The notes: generated from the letters alone by a model not told the origin. DNA of 16,100 nt from Dehalococcoidia bacterium (GCA_028822675.1 JAPKDE010000040.1:1-16100); one strand, 5' to 3'. Numbered from the stretch's first letter, positions 6,489-15,196 are shown. A program made the numbers and translations.

Positions 6489-7184
6489 ATGAAATTTGGG
6501 ATTTTGGTGTTTCCAGGCACCTGGAGTGACACCGATTGTTACTACCAGGTAAAAGACATCCTTGGGCAAGACGCCGAATACGTCTGGCATGACAAGACCA
6601 ACCTGGACGGTTTTGACTCTGTGATTCTGCCCGGCGGTTTTTCCTACGGCGACTACCTGCGTCCTGGCGCAATGGCCCGCTTTTCTCCGGTAATGGAAGC
6701 GCTGAACAAATTTGTCGCCTCCGGCAGAACGGCCATTGGCATATGCAACGGGTTTCAGATTCTGTGCGAGTCTGGTCTCTTGCCCGGCGCGTTGCTCCCA
6801 AACCAACACCTGGAATACCGCTGCCAACCGACCCATCTGCGCACCGAACGCGCCGACACCCCCTTCACCAGGGTCTGCGGTCAGGGCCAATTGTTAGACG
6901 TTCCAGTCTCCCACGGCGAAGGGAACTACTTCGCCGACGCTGCCACTCTGGTTCAGCTTGAAGAAGAAAACCGGGTACTCTTTCGCTATTGCGACGCCAC
7001 AGGAGAAGCAACGGCTGAAGCCAACCCCAACGGCTCAGCCAACAATATTGCCGGGATCATCAACGAGGCCGGCAATGTGCTGGGAATGATGCCGCACCCC
7101 GAGCGCAGTTGTGAGGCTATCTTGGGCAGTACCGATGGCAATCTGATATTCGAGTCCATCATCGAAAACTGCAGGCAGGGCTAG
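6489..7184 (+). CDS. purQ: Phosphoribosylformylglycinamidine synthase, glutaminase subunit
   Basis: 231 residues, normal for the separate PurQ subunit. A class I glutamine amidotransferase, it releases ammonia from glutamine for PurL in the fourth step of purine synthesis. Seen: LPGGFSYGDYLRPGAMAR (47-64), the nucleophile Cys86 in GICNGFQIL, SHGEGNYF (141-148), and the rest of the catalytic triad, His203 and Glu205, in MPHPER. The N-terminal FPGTWSDTDC replaces the commoner FPGSNCDxD loop. Its partners purL and purS are not in the window, so they must be encoded elsewhere. No clear ribosome binding site precedes the ATG. The stop is eight bases before the next gene, a transporter, which suggests translational coupling. 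Confidence 0.95.
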   Translation: MKFGILVFPGTWSDTDCYYQVKDILGQDAEYVWHDKTNLDGFDSVILPGGFSYGDYLRPGAMARFSPVMEALNKFVASGRTAIGICNGFQILCESGLLPGALLPNQHLEYRCQPTHLRTERADTPFTRVCGQGQLLDVPVSHGEGNYFADAATLVQLEEENRVLFRYCDATGEATAEANPNGSANNIAGIINEAGNVLGMMPHPERSCEAILGSTDGNLIFESIIENCRQG

Positions 7185-7192
7185 CCAGCCCG

Positions 7193-8104
7193 ATGGCGGC
7201 AATCGGACTGTCGATACTCGCTGCCTTTGGATTTGCCAGTTCTGCTATTTTGGTCCGCCAGGGCATGCAGTCGGTCTTCCCCCTTCCAGGTGTTCTAGTC
7301 TCTCTGTTCGTCAGCTTTATTTTGTCGTCCACCATGGTCCTGGCGTTTGCGTATGACGATATTGGAAACATCCCGCAGGAGGCTATTCTCTGGATAATTG
7401 GCTTGGGTGTGATCACATTTTTGGGCGGACGAACCCAGAATTTCTTGGCTTCCAACCTGATTGGCGCATCCCGTTCCAGTCTCTTCATTGCCAGCCAAGC
7501 GCCCTTTGCCGCCATATTTGCCGTGGCTTTCACTGGTGAGACCATTCATCCATTGGTTGCCCTGGGAACGGCCGGTGTGGTCGGCGGCTTGCTGTTCTCT
7601 ACTGGCGATTCAATCCTGGCTGGATGGCGGACCGACAAGATCTTCATGCTAGGTTACTTAATGGCGCTAGGGGCCGGAGCGTCTTACGGGGCCACCAACG
7701 TAATGGCCAAACAGGCCATCGAAATCTACGACTCGCCGTTGATGGTCACTGCGTTCAGCATGCTGATCGGTCTTTTAGTCATCGCGCCTTTGGTCGGAGC
7801 CAGCGCAACACGGACCGGCTTTCTTCGCACTACGCACCAGAGTCTTGGTCAAACGTTGTACTCGTTTCGCTTTGTGGCAATGGCCGGGCTGGCTTCCGGC
7901 ATCGCGGTTAACGCGCTGTACTTTGCCGTGCAAAAAGCCGACGTGGTGGTCATCAGTCCCATTGTTGCAAGTAGCCCATTGGTCACTCTGCTGTTGGCGC
8001 ATATCTTCTTGGCCAGACTTGAGACCGTGACGCGAAAGCTGTTTGCGGGGACGCTGATGGCGGTTTGCGGCGTGGTCTTAGTCGTGGTGGGCAGTCAGCT
8101 ATGA
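7193..8104 (+). CDS. DMT-superfamily permease, EamA-type, paralogue 1
   Basis: 303 residues, almost entirely hydrophobic, with about ten predicted membrane helices in two EamA halves (roughly 1-140 and 150-303). The drug/metabolite transporter superfamily moves small metabolites, often by efflux; substrate cannot be read from sequence. Landmarks are FGFASSAILVRQGMQ (12-26), FLGGRT (76-81), GASR (91-94), the SYGATNVMAK opening of the second half (164-173), SPLMV (181-185), and ALYFAVQKADVVVISPIV near the C-terminus, a typical EamA signature. The start is eight bases after the purQ stop with no obvious ribosome binding site, so it is probably translated by coupling. The neighbouring gene is a close-length paralogue. 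Confidence 0.88.
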   Translation: MAAIGLSILAAFGFASSAILVRQGMQSVFPLPGVLVSLFVSFILSSTMVLAFAYDDIGNIPQEAILWIIGLGVITFLGGRTQNFLASNLIGASRSSLFIASQAPFAAIFAVAFTGETIHPLVALGTAGVVGGLLFSTGDSILAGWRTDKIFMLGYLMALGAGASYGATNVMAKQAIEIYDSPLMVTAFSMLIGLLVIAPLVGASATRTGFLRTTHQSLGQTLYSFRFVAMAGLASGIAVNALYFAVQKADVVVISPIVASSPLVTLLLAHIFLARLETVTRKLFAGTLMAVCGVVLVVVGSQL

Positions 8105-8148
8105 CATTAGCTATAACTCGCAAGGCCAACCTGAAGGTGCGCTAGTCC

Positions 8149-9042
8149 ATGGACGCGATACTGCTATCACTGTTGTCTGGCTTTGGGTTTGGCAGCGCCG
8201 CCATCCTAGCCCGAGTAGGCATGCAGGGCATGAGCCCCCTGTCCAGCACGCTGGTATCGGTGGTCGTCAGTTTCTGCCCCACGGCGTTCTTGGCCCTGGT
8301 CTTTGCATTCTCTGACATTAAAGACCTGCCGCCGGTGGCGCTTTTCTGGTTCTTTCTGTTGGGCGTGGTCAATTTCCTGGGCGGACGAACGTCCAGCTAC
8401 CAGGCTATTGGGCGTATCGGCGCGTCCCGCACTGCGGCCGTCCAGAGTACGGCGGCGGTGTTTGCGTCTATTTTTGCCATCACCCTCACGGGAGAGAGAC
8501 CCCACTTTGTGGTGCTGCTGGGCACGCTAACTGTGGTACTCGGACTCACCACGGCCCTGGGTAACTCCATCCGTGAAGGCGTGGCCAACAATCGGGGCAT
8601 GTTGATCGGGTTTGGCCTGGCTCTGGTGGCGGCGGCATCCTACGGCGGCACCAATGTCATTGCCAAAGAATTAACTGAAGAATACGGTTCCCCGCTGATG
8701 GTCTCCGCCTTGGGATTGTTCTTCGGGATCATTGTGCTGTCGCCTTTGGCCGGGGCCAGATCGATCCGCGAGGTTAAAGCGTCCAGTGGGAACCCCATGT
8801 TTGCGTTGTCCGCCGGTTTCTCTGGGTTGGCGGCCGCCACGGGAGTCATTGCTCTTTATTTCGCCCTGCAGCGAGCAGACGTGACTGTGGTGTCGCCCAT
8901 AGTTTCGACCAACCCCATCTTCACGCTAATACTGGCCCAGATATTTATTTCCCGCATGGAAAACCTCACCAAGTGGCTGTTTTTGGGAGTGGGTATCACC
9001 GTTCTTGGCGTGATCACGGTTACGGTGGGCAGCACCCTGTAG
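8149..9042 (+). CDS. DMT-superfamily permease, EamA-type, paralogue 2
   Basis: 297 residues, about ten predicted membrane helices, two EamA halves. It is a tandem paralogue of the gene just upstream: LGGRT (77-81), GASR (91-94), TGE (114-116), SYGGTNVIAK (164-173) and SPLMV (181-185) occupy identical residue numbers in both, so the first 200 residues align without a gap. ALYFALQRADVTVVSPIV matches the upstream copy after a short loop deletion. The side chains elsewhere have diverged a lot, so the duplication is old. AAGGTG lies nine bases before the ATG and the gap between the genes is 44 bases. Substrate unknown. The two could act as a heterodimer or as separate transporters; sequence alone does not decide. 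Confidence 0.88.
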   Translation: MDAILLSLLSGFGFGSAAILARVGMQGMSPLSSTLVSVVVSFCPTAFLALVFAFSDIKDLPPVALFWFFLLGVVNFLGGRTSSYQAIGRIGASRTAAVQSTAAVFASIFAITLTGERPHFVVLLGTLTVVLGLTTALGNSIREGVANNRGMLIGFGLALVAAASYGGTNVIAKELTEEYGSPLMVSALGLFFGIIVLSPLAGARSIREVKASSGNPMFALSAGFSGLAAATGVIALYFALQRADVTVVSPIVSTNPIFTLILAQIFISRMENLTKWLFLGVGITVLGVITVTVGSTL

Positions 9043-9059
9043 CACGGGCTTGGCGTGCC

Positions 9060-9088
9060 TGCCCAAGACCACGGCTTTGTGGCATAAT
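9060..9088 (+). promoter_or_regulatory. Weak candidate promoter upstream of the VOC genes
   Basis: TGCCCA (9060-9065, three of six) and CATAAT (9083-9088, five of six) are 17 bases apart in the 130-base gap after the second permease. The -35 is poor, so this is only a suggestion. Confidence 0.3.
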
Positions 9089-9172
9089 TGGGCGCAGATG
9101 ATAAAGAGACCAACAACGGTCTGACCCACCCAAACCCACGGAATTGAATATCGGTTAACAAATAGGAGTCTC

Positions 9173-9574
9173 ATGCCAGGAACTATTAAAACGAAAAGTA
9201 TTAACCACGTAACAACCATGGTTAAAGACACCGCCCGCGCCATGAAGTTCTACAACGAACTCTTGGGCATCAAGCAGATTGAGAGTCAGGTTCCCAACCC
9301 GGAGATTACCTGGCTGCAACTGGAAAACGGCATCATGGTGCACTTGATTGAAACACCGGACGCCCCGGTTAAGCCGGAGAACACCCACCACGCCTTTGAG
9401 GTTGAAGACTTTGAAGGGACCATGGAGACTCTGAAAGAGAATGGCTTTGAGATTCTGCGCCACGGTGTGCGGTTCGACGGCCAAGGCTTCATGTTCATCA
9501 ATGACCCGGACGGCAACCGCGTGGAGTTCTGCACTGGTTCCGGCTACTTCCCAGCCCCCGGTCGCCCCGCATAG
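9173..9574 (+). CDS. Single-domain VOC (glyoxalase/bleomycin-resistance fold) protein
   Basis: 133 residues, one vicinal-oxygen-chelate domain built of two beta-alpha-beta-beta-beta modules. The putative metal ligands are at the usual places: His12 (INHVTT), His57 (MVHLIE), His73 (HHAFEVED) and Glu118 in DPDGNRVEFC, the last in the classic glyoxalase-type closing motif. VOC enzymes include glyoxalase I, methylmalonyl-CoA epimerase, extradiol dioxygenases and antibiotic-binding proteins; the substrate here is unknown. AGGAG (9164-9168) sits four bases before the ATG. The gene is followed after 78 bases by a double-domain VOC gene and then aroK-aroB. Confidence 0.85.
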   Translation: MPGTIKTKSINHVTTMVKDTARAMKFYNELLGIKQIESQVPNPEITWLQLENGIMVHLIETPDAPVKPENTHHAFEVEDFEGTMETLKENGFEILRHGVRFDGQGFMFINDPDGNRVEFCTGSGYFPAPGRPA

Positions 9575-9642
9575 CGGGCATTTGTACCTGCCGGAACTAA
9601 AAATTTGCCTTGGCGATTTGTCGGGCTGCTTTGTTAATAATT

Positions 9643-9647
9643 AGGAG
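9643..9647 (+). promoter_or_regulatory. Ribosome binding site for a GTG start
   Basis: AGGAG lies five bases upstream of GTG 9653, supporting that rare start for the double VOC protein. The encoded MFEKIQHIGY opens directly with the first beta strand of the domain. Confidence 0.75.
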
Positions 9648-9652
9648 AAATT

Positions 9653-10465
9653 GTGTTCGAGAAGATTCAACATATTGGGTATCTGACCCCGGATTTGGAC
9701 CGCGCCATTGCCTGGTTCGAGGAATCGTTCAATGCGGTCAAGGCCGGTGGCGGATCCCTGAACCCCGGCTATGCCATGCCCAGCGGCGGGCGCAACGCCT
9801 ACGTGCGCTTCGGCAATGCTGAGGCTGAACTGCTGGAGCCCGTGGACCAGACTGGTCTTTCCAGTGAAATCCTGACCATGCACCACGTTGGCTACGTGGT
9901 TGCCGATATCAATAAGACGATCGACGAGTTGACCGCTCGCGGCTTCAAGTTTGCCGCTGACAAACCCAACGTCAACGTGTTGGGCCACCAACTGTTGTAT
10001 TTCGACTCCAGCACCACCAACGGCGTGAAGATGCACATCACCCAGCTGCCAGACGCTGCCGCAGAGCCAAATGACGGGCTGGAGATTGAGCGCATCATCC
10101 ACGCGGGCTATCGGGTCAAGAACCTGGAAGAAGCCATCAAGTGGTACGTGGACAACTTCAAGGGAAGCCTCTTGGGAGGAGGCCCTTCGCGGAGCGGTGG
10201 CCGCAACGCCTTCGTGAATTTCAGCCAAGTTCAGGTGGAACTCATTGAGCCTGGCGACCCTGCCAGCATGGGCGATGACCATGTCATGGACCATGTGGGT
10301 TACGTTGTGGGCGATATCCCATCCTGCATCGGTCAGTGTGAGTCTCACGGTCTGAAATTCGTCTCCGACACACCCAACACCAACGGGGTTGGTCAGCAGG
10401 TGTTGTACTTTGAGACCGATACCAGCATGGGCTCTCGCATGCACCTAACTCGGCTACCGGACTAG
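9653..10465 (+). CDS. Tandem double-domain VOC protein, methylmalonyl-CoA-epimerase-like
   Basis: 270 residues made of two complete VOC domains (about 1-134 and 144-270) joined by a short acidic linker. The halves are clear duplicates: IQHIGYLTPDLDRAIAWF and IIHAGYRVKNLEEAIKWY; SGGRNAYVRF and SGGRNAFVNF; HHVGYVVADI and DHVGYVVGDI; KMHITQLPD and RMHLTRLPD. Each half resembles methylmalonyl-CoA epimerase, with putative metal ligands His7, Glu59 and His78, and His150, Glu196 and His214. The fourth ligand, normally Glu in the last strand, is His in both halves (His128, His264). The active-site chemistry may therefore differ from epimerase. Substrate unknown. The gene is 32 bases upstream of aroK and may share its transcript. 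Confidence 0.85.
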   Translation: MFEKIQHIGYLTPDLDRAIAWFEESFNAVKAGGGSLNPGYAMPSGGRNAYVRFGNAEAELLEPVDQTGLSSEILTMHHVGYVVADINKTIDELTARGFKFAADKPNVNVLGHQLLYFDSSTTNGVKMHITQLPDAAAEPNDGLEIERIIHAGYRVKNLEEAIKWYVDNFKGSLLGGGPSRSGGRNAFVNFSQVQVELIEPGDPASMGDDHVMDHVGYVVGDIPSCIGQCESHGLKFVSDTPNTNGVGQQVLYFETDTSMGSRMHLTRLPD

Positions 10466-10497
10466 TTCGGCAGTGGTTAGAGCTTCAAAGGCGAAGC

Positions 10498-11046
10498 ATG
10501 CAGTCAGATCAAGTGCGTAACATAATCCTTGTCGGCTTTATGGCCTCGGGTAAAAGTAGCGTGGCGCGGGCCATTTCGCGCCGCTGCCACTGGGCCAGGA
10601 TTGATGCCGACGAGGAGATAGTAGCCCGGGCCAGAAAACCCATTTCTGAGATCTTCAAAGACTCGGGGGAATATGCGTTTCGGACGCTGGAACGTGAAGT
10701 GGTCAGTGACATCTGCTCGGAAACAGGCCGCATCATCGCCCCCGGCGGCGGGTCGTTCATGGATGAAGAGAACCGACGTGTCATGCTCGAGTGCGGGACG
10801 GTCTTCTATCTCAGTGCTCAACCGGAGACCATCCACTGGCGAATAACCAGAGGTAACCCCAACGCGCCGGTGCGCCCATTATTGGGAGCCGGTAACCCGT
10901 TGGCACGGATCAAAGAACTGCTGGCAGAGCGTGCGCCGGTGTACTCACAAGCCCACCATAAAGTTGAAACCGACGGGCTAACCTCGGACCAAGTAGCCCA
11001 GGCTATCCTCGAAATTTGCGGGCCCGGCATCCGGCAATATATTTAG
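10498..11046 (+). CDS. aroK: Shikimate kinase
   Basis: 182 residues, family length. The enzyme phosphorylates shikimate at the 3-hydroxyl with ATP, the fifth step of the shikimate pathway. Seen: Walker A GFMASGKSS (13-21), the shikimate-binding Asp36 and Asp38 in RIDADEEI, GEYAFRTLE with Arg62, the GGG loop (83-85), and the lid region NPNAPVRPLL with its conserved Arg. The Walker A serine (GFMASGKS) stands where Gly is common, an acceptable variant. It directly precedes aroB with a 52-base gap, the usual aroK-aroB arrangement. AAGG lies six bases before the ATG. Confidence 0.94.
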   Translation: MQSDQVRNIILVGFMASGKSSVARAISRRCHWARIDADEEIVARARKPISEIFKDSGEYAFRTLEREVVSDICSETGRIIAPGGGSFMDEENRRVMLECGTVFYLSAQPETIHWRITRGNPNAPVRPLLGAGNPLARIKELLAERAPVYSQAHHKVETDGLTSDQVAQAILEICGPGIRQYI

Positions 11047-11098
11047 ATAGCGAAATCTCGGTTAATTACTAAAATCAGGTAATCACGGAGACCAGAAC

Positions 11099-12199
11099 AT
11101 GGCGGACTTAGACCTGGCGGCGGAAGTACATCACGGAGGCGGCTCCTACCCGGTGGTTGCCGGTTGGGGGCTGATTAATTCTCTGGGAGACCGACTTACG
11201 GACCTGGGGCTGACCAACAACGCCTACATAATCACCGACTCCAACGTGATGAACCTTTACGGTCGCAACGTGCAGCGCGCGCTCCAAAAGAGGGGTATCG
11301 TTGCCCACTGCTTTATCATCCCCGCCGGGGAGACCAGCAAGAGCTTTGAGCTGGCCCAGGGTATCTACAGCTGGCTGGCAGGCCTGAAAGCCGAACGCGG
11401 CCACACCATCATCAGTGTTGGCGGCGGTGTCGCTGGCGATTTAGGCGGGTTTGTCGCGGCCACCTATTTGCGCGGCATGGCCTTTGTCCAAGTGCCTACC
11501 AGCATGGCCGCCATGGTGGACGCATCCATTGGTGGTAAAGTCGCCATCAACCTGCCCCAGGCCAAGAACTTGGTTGGGGCCTTTTACCAGCCCAAGGGGG
11601 TCTTCGCCGACGTTCAAGCCCTATCGACTTTGGGCAAAAGAGAACTGGCTGAAGGCTGGGCAGAGGCTATCAAGCATGGCTTCATCCTGGATGCCAGTCT
11701 GGTGGACGTATTTGAAGAACACGCAGAAGCGCTGATGAACGTGGAGCCGGAGATTTCAACCGAGGTCATCCGCCGCAGCATGGCCATCAAGGCCAACGTC
11801 GTCAGCCAGGATGAACGGGAGACCCTGGGCATCCGCATCATGTTGAATTACGGCCACACCATCGGGCACGCACTGGAGTCGACCACCGAATACGGTACCT
11901 TCTTCCACGGAGAGGGTGTTTCCGTGGGAATGATGGGCGCGGCAACAATGGCCCAGGAGATGGGGCTGCATTCTCAAGACTTGGTGGACCGGCAGCGGGC
12001 CATTCTTGAGCGGTTCAACCTGCCAACCTCGGCCAAGGGACTCAACGTAGCCGCCATCTTGGAAGGTATGTCTCTGGATAAAAAGGTCCAGAGTGGCTCA
12101 AAGCGCTGGGTGATGCTGGAAGAGGTGGGCCGGTCGGTGGTCCGCACTGATGTCCCTGAAGAACTGGTCGAGAAGACGATCCGCGACATGGTTAACTAG
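11099..12199 (+). CDS. aroB: 3-dehydroquinate synthase
   Basis: 366 residues, family length. The NAD- and zinc-dependent enzyme cyclises DAHP to 3-dehydroquinate, second step of the shikimate pathway. Seen: GGGVAGDLGGFVAATYLRG (108-126), QVPTSMAAMVDASIGGK (131-147), NLVGAFYQP (157-165), zinc ligands Glu189 (GWAEAIKHG), His253 (LNYGHTIGH) and His270 (FHGEG), and DKKVQSGSKRWVML near the end. Several motif positions deviate from the common form: SMAAM for TLLAQ, QAKN for xGKN, HGEG for HGEA. The metal and nucleotide sites are nonetheless intact. GGAG lies eight bases before the ATG. The stop TAG overlaps, in the palindrome CTAG, the stop of the convergent permease gene. Confidence 0.95.
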   Translation: MADLDLAAEVHHGGGSYPVVAGWGLINSLGDRLTDLGLTNNAYIITDSNVMNLYGRNVQRALQKRGIVAHCFIIPAGETSKSFELAQGIYSWLAGLKAERGHTIISVGGGVAGDLGGFVAATYLRGMAFVQVPTSMAAMVDASIGGKVAINLPQAKNLVGAFYQPKGVFADVQALSTLGKRELAEGWAEAIKHGFILDASLVDVFEEHAEALMNVEPEISTEVIRRSMAIKANVVSQDERETLGIRIMLNYGHTIGHALESTTEYGTFFHGEGVSVGMMGAATMAQEMGLHSQDLVDRQRAILERFNLPTSAKGLNVAAILEGMSLDKKVQSGSKRWVMLEEVGRSVVRTDVPEELVEKTIRDMVN

Positions 12200-13260
12200 T
12201 CGTCAGCCGGGGCTAGGTCCCCGTCATGGCTCTCGCGTTTCGCTTTGATCATCATTCCCATGATGACCAGACACATGGCTCCAGCAATTCCGAGCAACAC
12301 CACCGACGCTACGGTTGATAAAAACTCCAAGCTATCCGAGAAGGTTGAGACCTGTTCCAGGGCTACTGCCACGCCCCCGCCCAGAATCGTTATCCCGTAG
12401 AGGATGCGGATGCGTGCCGCCTCAACAAACTTGGTAGCAGAGGCCCCCAATTGTGACCCCACCGACGCCGCAGCCAACATAATGATGGCCATTTTAGGGT
12501 CTACGTTATGAGACATCGCGTAAATAAACGTCCCCCAAGACCCGGTTACGATTATCTGAAACAGGTCGGTGCCAATAGCTACGGTAGTGGGAACTCCAAG
12601 TCCAAAAATCAATGCCGGCATGAGGAGGAATCCGCCGCCCGCCCCGAGCAATCCGGCGAAGAATCCCACTCCGAAACCCACCACAACCGGGATGAACACA
12701 GATAGGCTTTCAATTCCGGAAACCGGCAGAGAAACGTAGGTTGGGACTTTCCCTTTTCCCGGCAGCCAAATGGAATGCGGTGGGATGCGCATCGCTTGTA
12801 CTCGCCGCGCCAGTGATGCCGTTGAGATAGCTTCACCTTCTGATTTGGGAGCCCGGCGTACCTTTAAGTAGTCATTTACGATGAAACTGCCGAGAGCTCC
12901 CAAGAACAAGATGTACACATAGCGGATTACTGGCCCAACTACGCCGGCCTCTTCTAGTGTGGAGTTCAACTGCTCAGCCAAAAAGACGCCCGGAACGGTT
13001 CCAATGAGCATCAGCATGCCTAATCTGAGATCAACGTTGCCCAGGTGACGGTGCTTGAGGGTGTTGATGATCGAAGAGCCCATGATGAGGGCCAAACCAG
13101 TGCCCACGGCAAAGACCGGAGGCACCCCAAATACCAGCAGACCTCCGGTGATTAAGAACCCACCACCGACGCCAAAGAATCCGCTGAGGGTACCGACCAT
13201 GACACCCAGTAGCAATAGGAGCACTGGGTTAACCGCGACTTCGGCGTTTGGGAACCACAT
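12196..13260 (-). CDS. TauE/SafE-family permease (sulfite/sulfoacetate exporter family)
   Basis: 354 residues with two homologous membrane halves. The signature VGTLSGFFGVGGGFLITGG (22-40) with VPPVFAVGTGLA is repeated as VGFFAGLLGAGGGFLLMPA (198-216) with VPTTVAIGTDLF. About eight or nine membrane helices are expected, with a polar loop of some 55 residues between the halves (about 130-185) that is probably cytosolic. The family transports sulfur-containing anions such as sulfite or sulfoacetate, but many members have other or unknown substrates. The start ATG follows the stop of an upstream small membrane protein gene by one base, implying coupling. It converges on aroB with a four-base overlap. 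Confidence 0.9.
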   Translation of the reverse strand: MWFPNAEVAVNPVLLLLLGVMVGTLSGFFGVGGGFLITGGLLVFGVPPVFAVGTGLALIMGSSIINTLKHRHLGNVDLRLGMLMLIGTVPGVFLAEQLNSTLEEAGVVGPVIRYVYILFLGALGSFIVNDYLKVRRAPKSEGEAISTASLARRVQAMRIPPHSIWLPGKGKVPTYVSLPVSGIESLSVFIPVVVGFGVGFFAGLLGAGGGFLLMPALIFGLGVPTTVAIGTDLFQIIVTGSWGTFIYAMSHNVDPKMAIIMLAAASVGSQLGASATKFVEAARIRILYGITILGGGVAVALEQVSTFSDSLEFLSTVASVVLLGIAGAMCLVIMGMMIKAKRESHDGDLAPADD

Positions 13261-13261
13261 C

Positions 13262-13435
13262 TTAGTGGCCGCCCTTGGAGTTCTTACTCAGCTGCCCGCG
13301 TAAAGCGTCGACTGCTCGAAACAAAGCGGTCCAGAAAAAGTGCAAAACTACTGCGGAGGTGCCTATGACTCCGATTATCAGCAATGCCCAAAGGAAGGAG
13401 TGATCGTCACTAAAAATGATTAGAAATTCGTTCAT
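13262..13435 (-). CDS. 57-residue single-span membrane protein upstream of the TauE-like gene
   Basis: ATG 13435 to TAA 13262-13264 encodes 57 residues. They start MNEFLIIFSDDHSFLW, continue through one hydrophobic helix (about 14-39, LWALLIIGVIGTSAVVLHFFW), and end in a basic amphipathic tail (ALFRAVDALRGQLSKNSKGGH). Its stop is one base before the ATG of the TauE-like permease, and the two genes run in the same direction; this arrangement is the main evidence that it is real. The ribosome binding site is weak. I do not recognise the family. An accessory subunit or stabiliser of the permease is a guess from position and from its single helix. Confidence 0.68.
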   Translation of the reverse strand: MNEFLIIFSDDHSFLWALLIIGVIGTSAVVLHFFWTALFRAVDALRGQLSKNSKGGH

Positions 13436-13452
13436 CGTGGGCGTCAGGGCAT

Positions 13453-13524
13453 TTGCCTGGCGGTTTAATTACTCTGATTGCCTGCTAGTTTAATAACGAC
13501 TAAATAATGCTGGTTGCCTGCTAG
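13453..13524. repeat. Three-copy TTGCCTG direct repeat in the tauE-like/tgt divergent region
   Basis: TTGCCTG occurs at 13453, 13478 and 13514. The last two copies extend to an identical 11-mer, TTGCCTGCTAG. The repeats lie between the start of the small membrane protein gene (minus) and tgt (plus), in AT-rich DNA where promoters are expected. They may be binding sites for a regulator; no known operator is recognised. Confidence 0.5.
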
Positions 13525-13532
13525 ATGGTTGA

Positions 13533-14810
<1,278 letters not shown>

Positions 14811-14868
14811 CCGATCAAGTGCAGGCGTTGAGCAAGAGGGATTCCGGGTAGCGCGTTCTGGGGCTTAC

Positions 14869-15147
14869 TTAGAAGCCGCCGGCAACCGCGGGGACGATGC
14901 TGATCTCGTCACCGTCGTTGGTGGCGGTGCCAAGTCCGTCCATGAAACGGACGTCTTCGCCGTTCAGGTAGATGTTCACGAAGTAGCGGAGTTCGCCTTC
15001 TTCGTCAACCAAACGATCTTTGAAACCCGGAAATTCCGAGTTCAGATTATCAACCAGCTCACCTAGAACGGTGGACGCTACTTCTACTTTATCTTTGCCG
15101 TTTGTCATACGCCTTAGTGGCGTGGGAATCCGGACCGTGACGCTCAT
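14869..15147 (-). CDS. CysO-type MoaD/ThiS-family sulfur carrier with a Gly-Gly-Phe end
   Basis: 92 residues from ATG 15147, chosen because AGGAGG lies ten bases upstream and because the family starts at the first strand, SVTVRIPTPLRR. A start at 15189 would add 14 non-conserved residues. The fold is beta-grasp, ubiquitin-like. RYFVNIYLNGEDVRF (54-68) and DGDEISIVPAVAGG resemble mycobacterial CysO closely as I remember that sequence. CysO carries sulfur as a C-terminal thiocarboxylate for cysteine synthesis. That chemistry needs a terminal Gly-Gly, but here Phe92 follows Gly90-Gly91, so the carrier is probably activated by a protease that removes the cap. It is the last of three minus-strand genes: threonine synthase, NIL protein, this one. 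Confidence 0.9.
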   Translation of the reverse strand: MSVTVRIPTPLRRMTNGKDKVEVASTVLGELVDNLNSEFPGFKDRLVDEEGELRYFVNIYLNGEDVRFMDGLGTATNDGDEISIVPAVAGGF

Positions 15148-15157
15148 CTGGAAAAAC

Positions 15158-15163
15158 CCTCCT
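15158..15163 (-). promoter_or_regulatory. Ribosome binding site that fixes the CysO-type carrier start
   Basis: AGGAGG on the minus strand, ten bases before ATG 15147. It falls inside the longer reading frame that begins at 15189, which argues against that upstream start. Confidence 0.75.
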
Positions 15164-15196
15164 GGTGGTTCAATCGCCTGTTCAGGCACTTATTCT

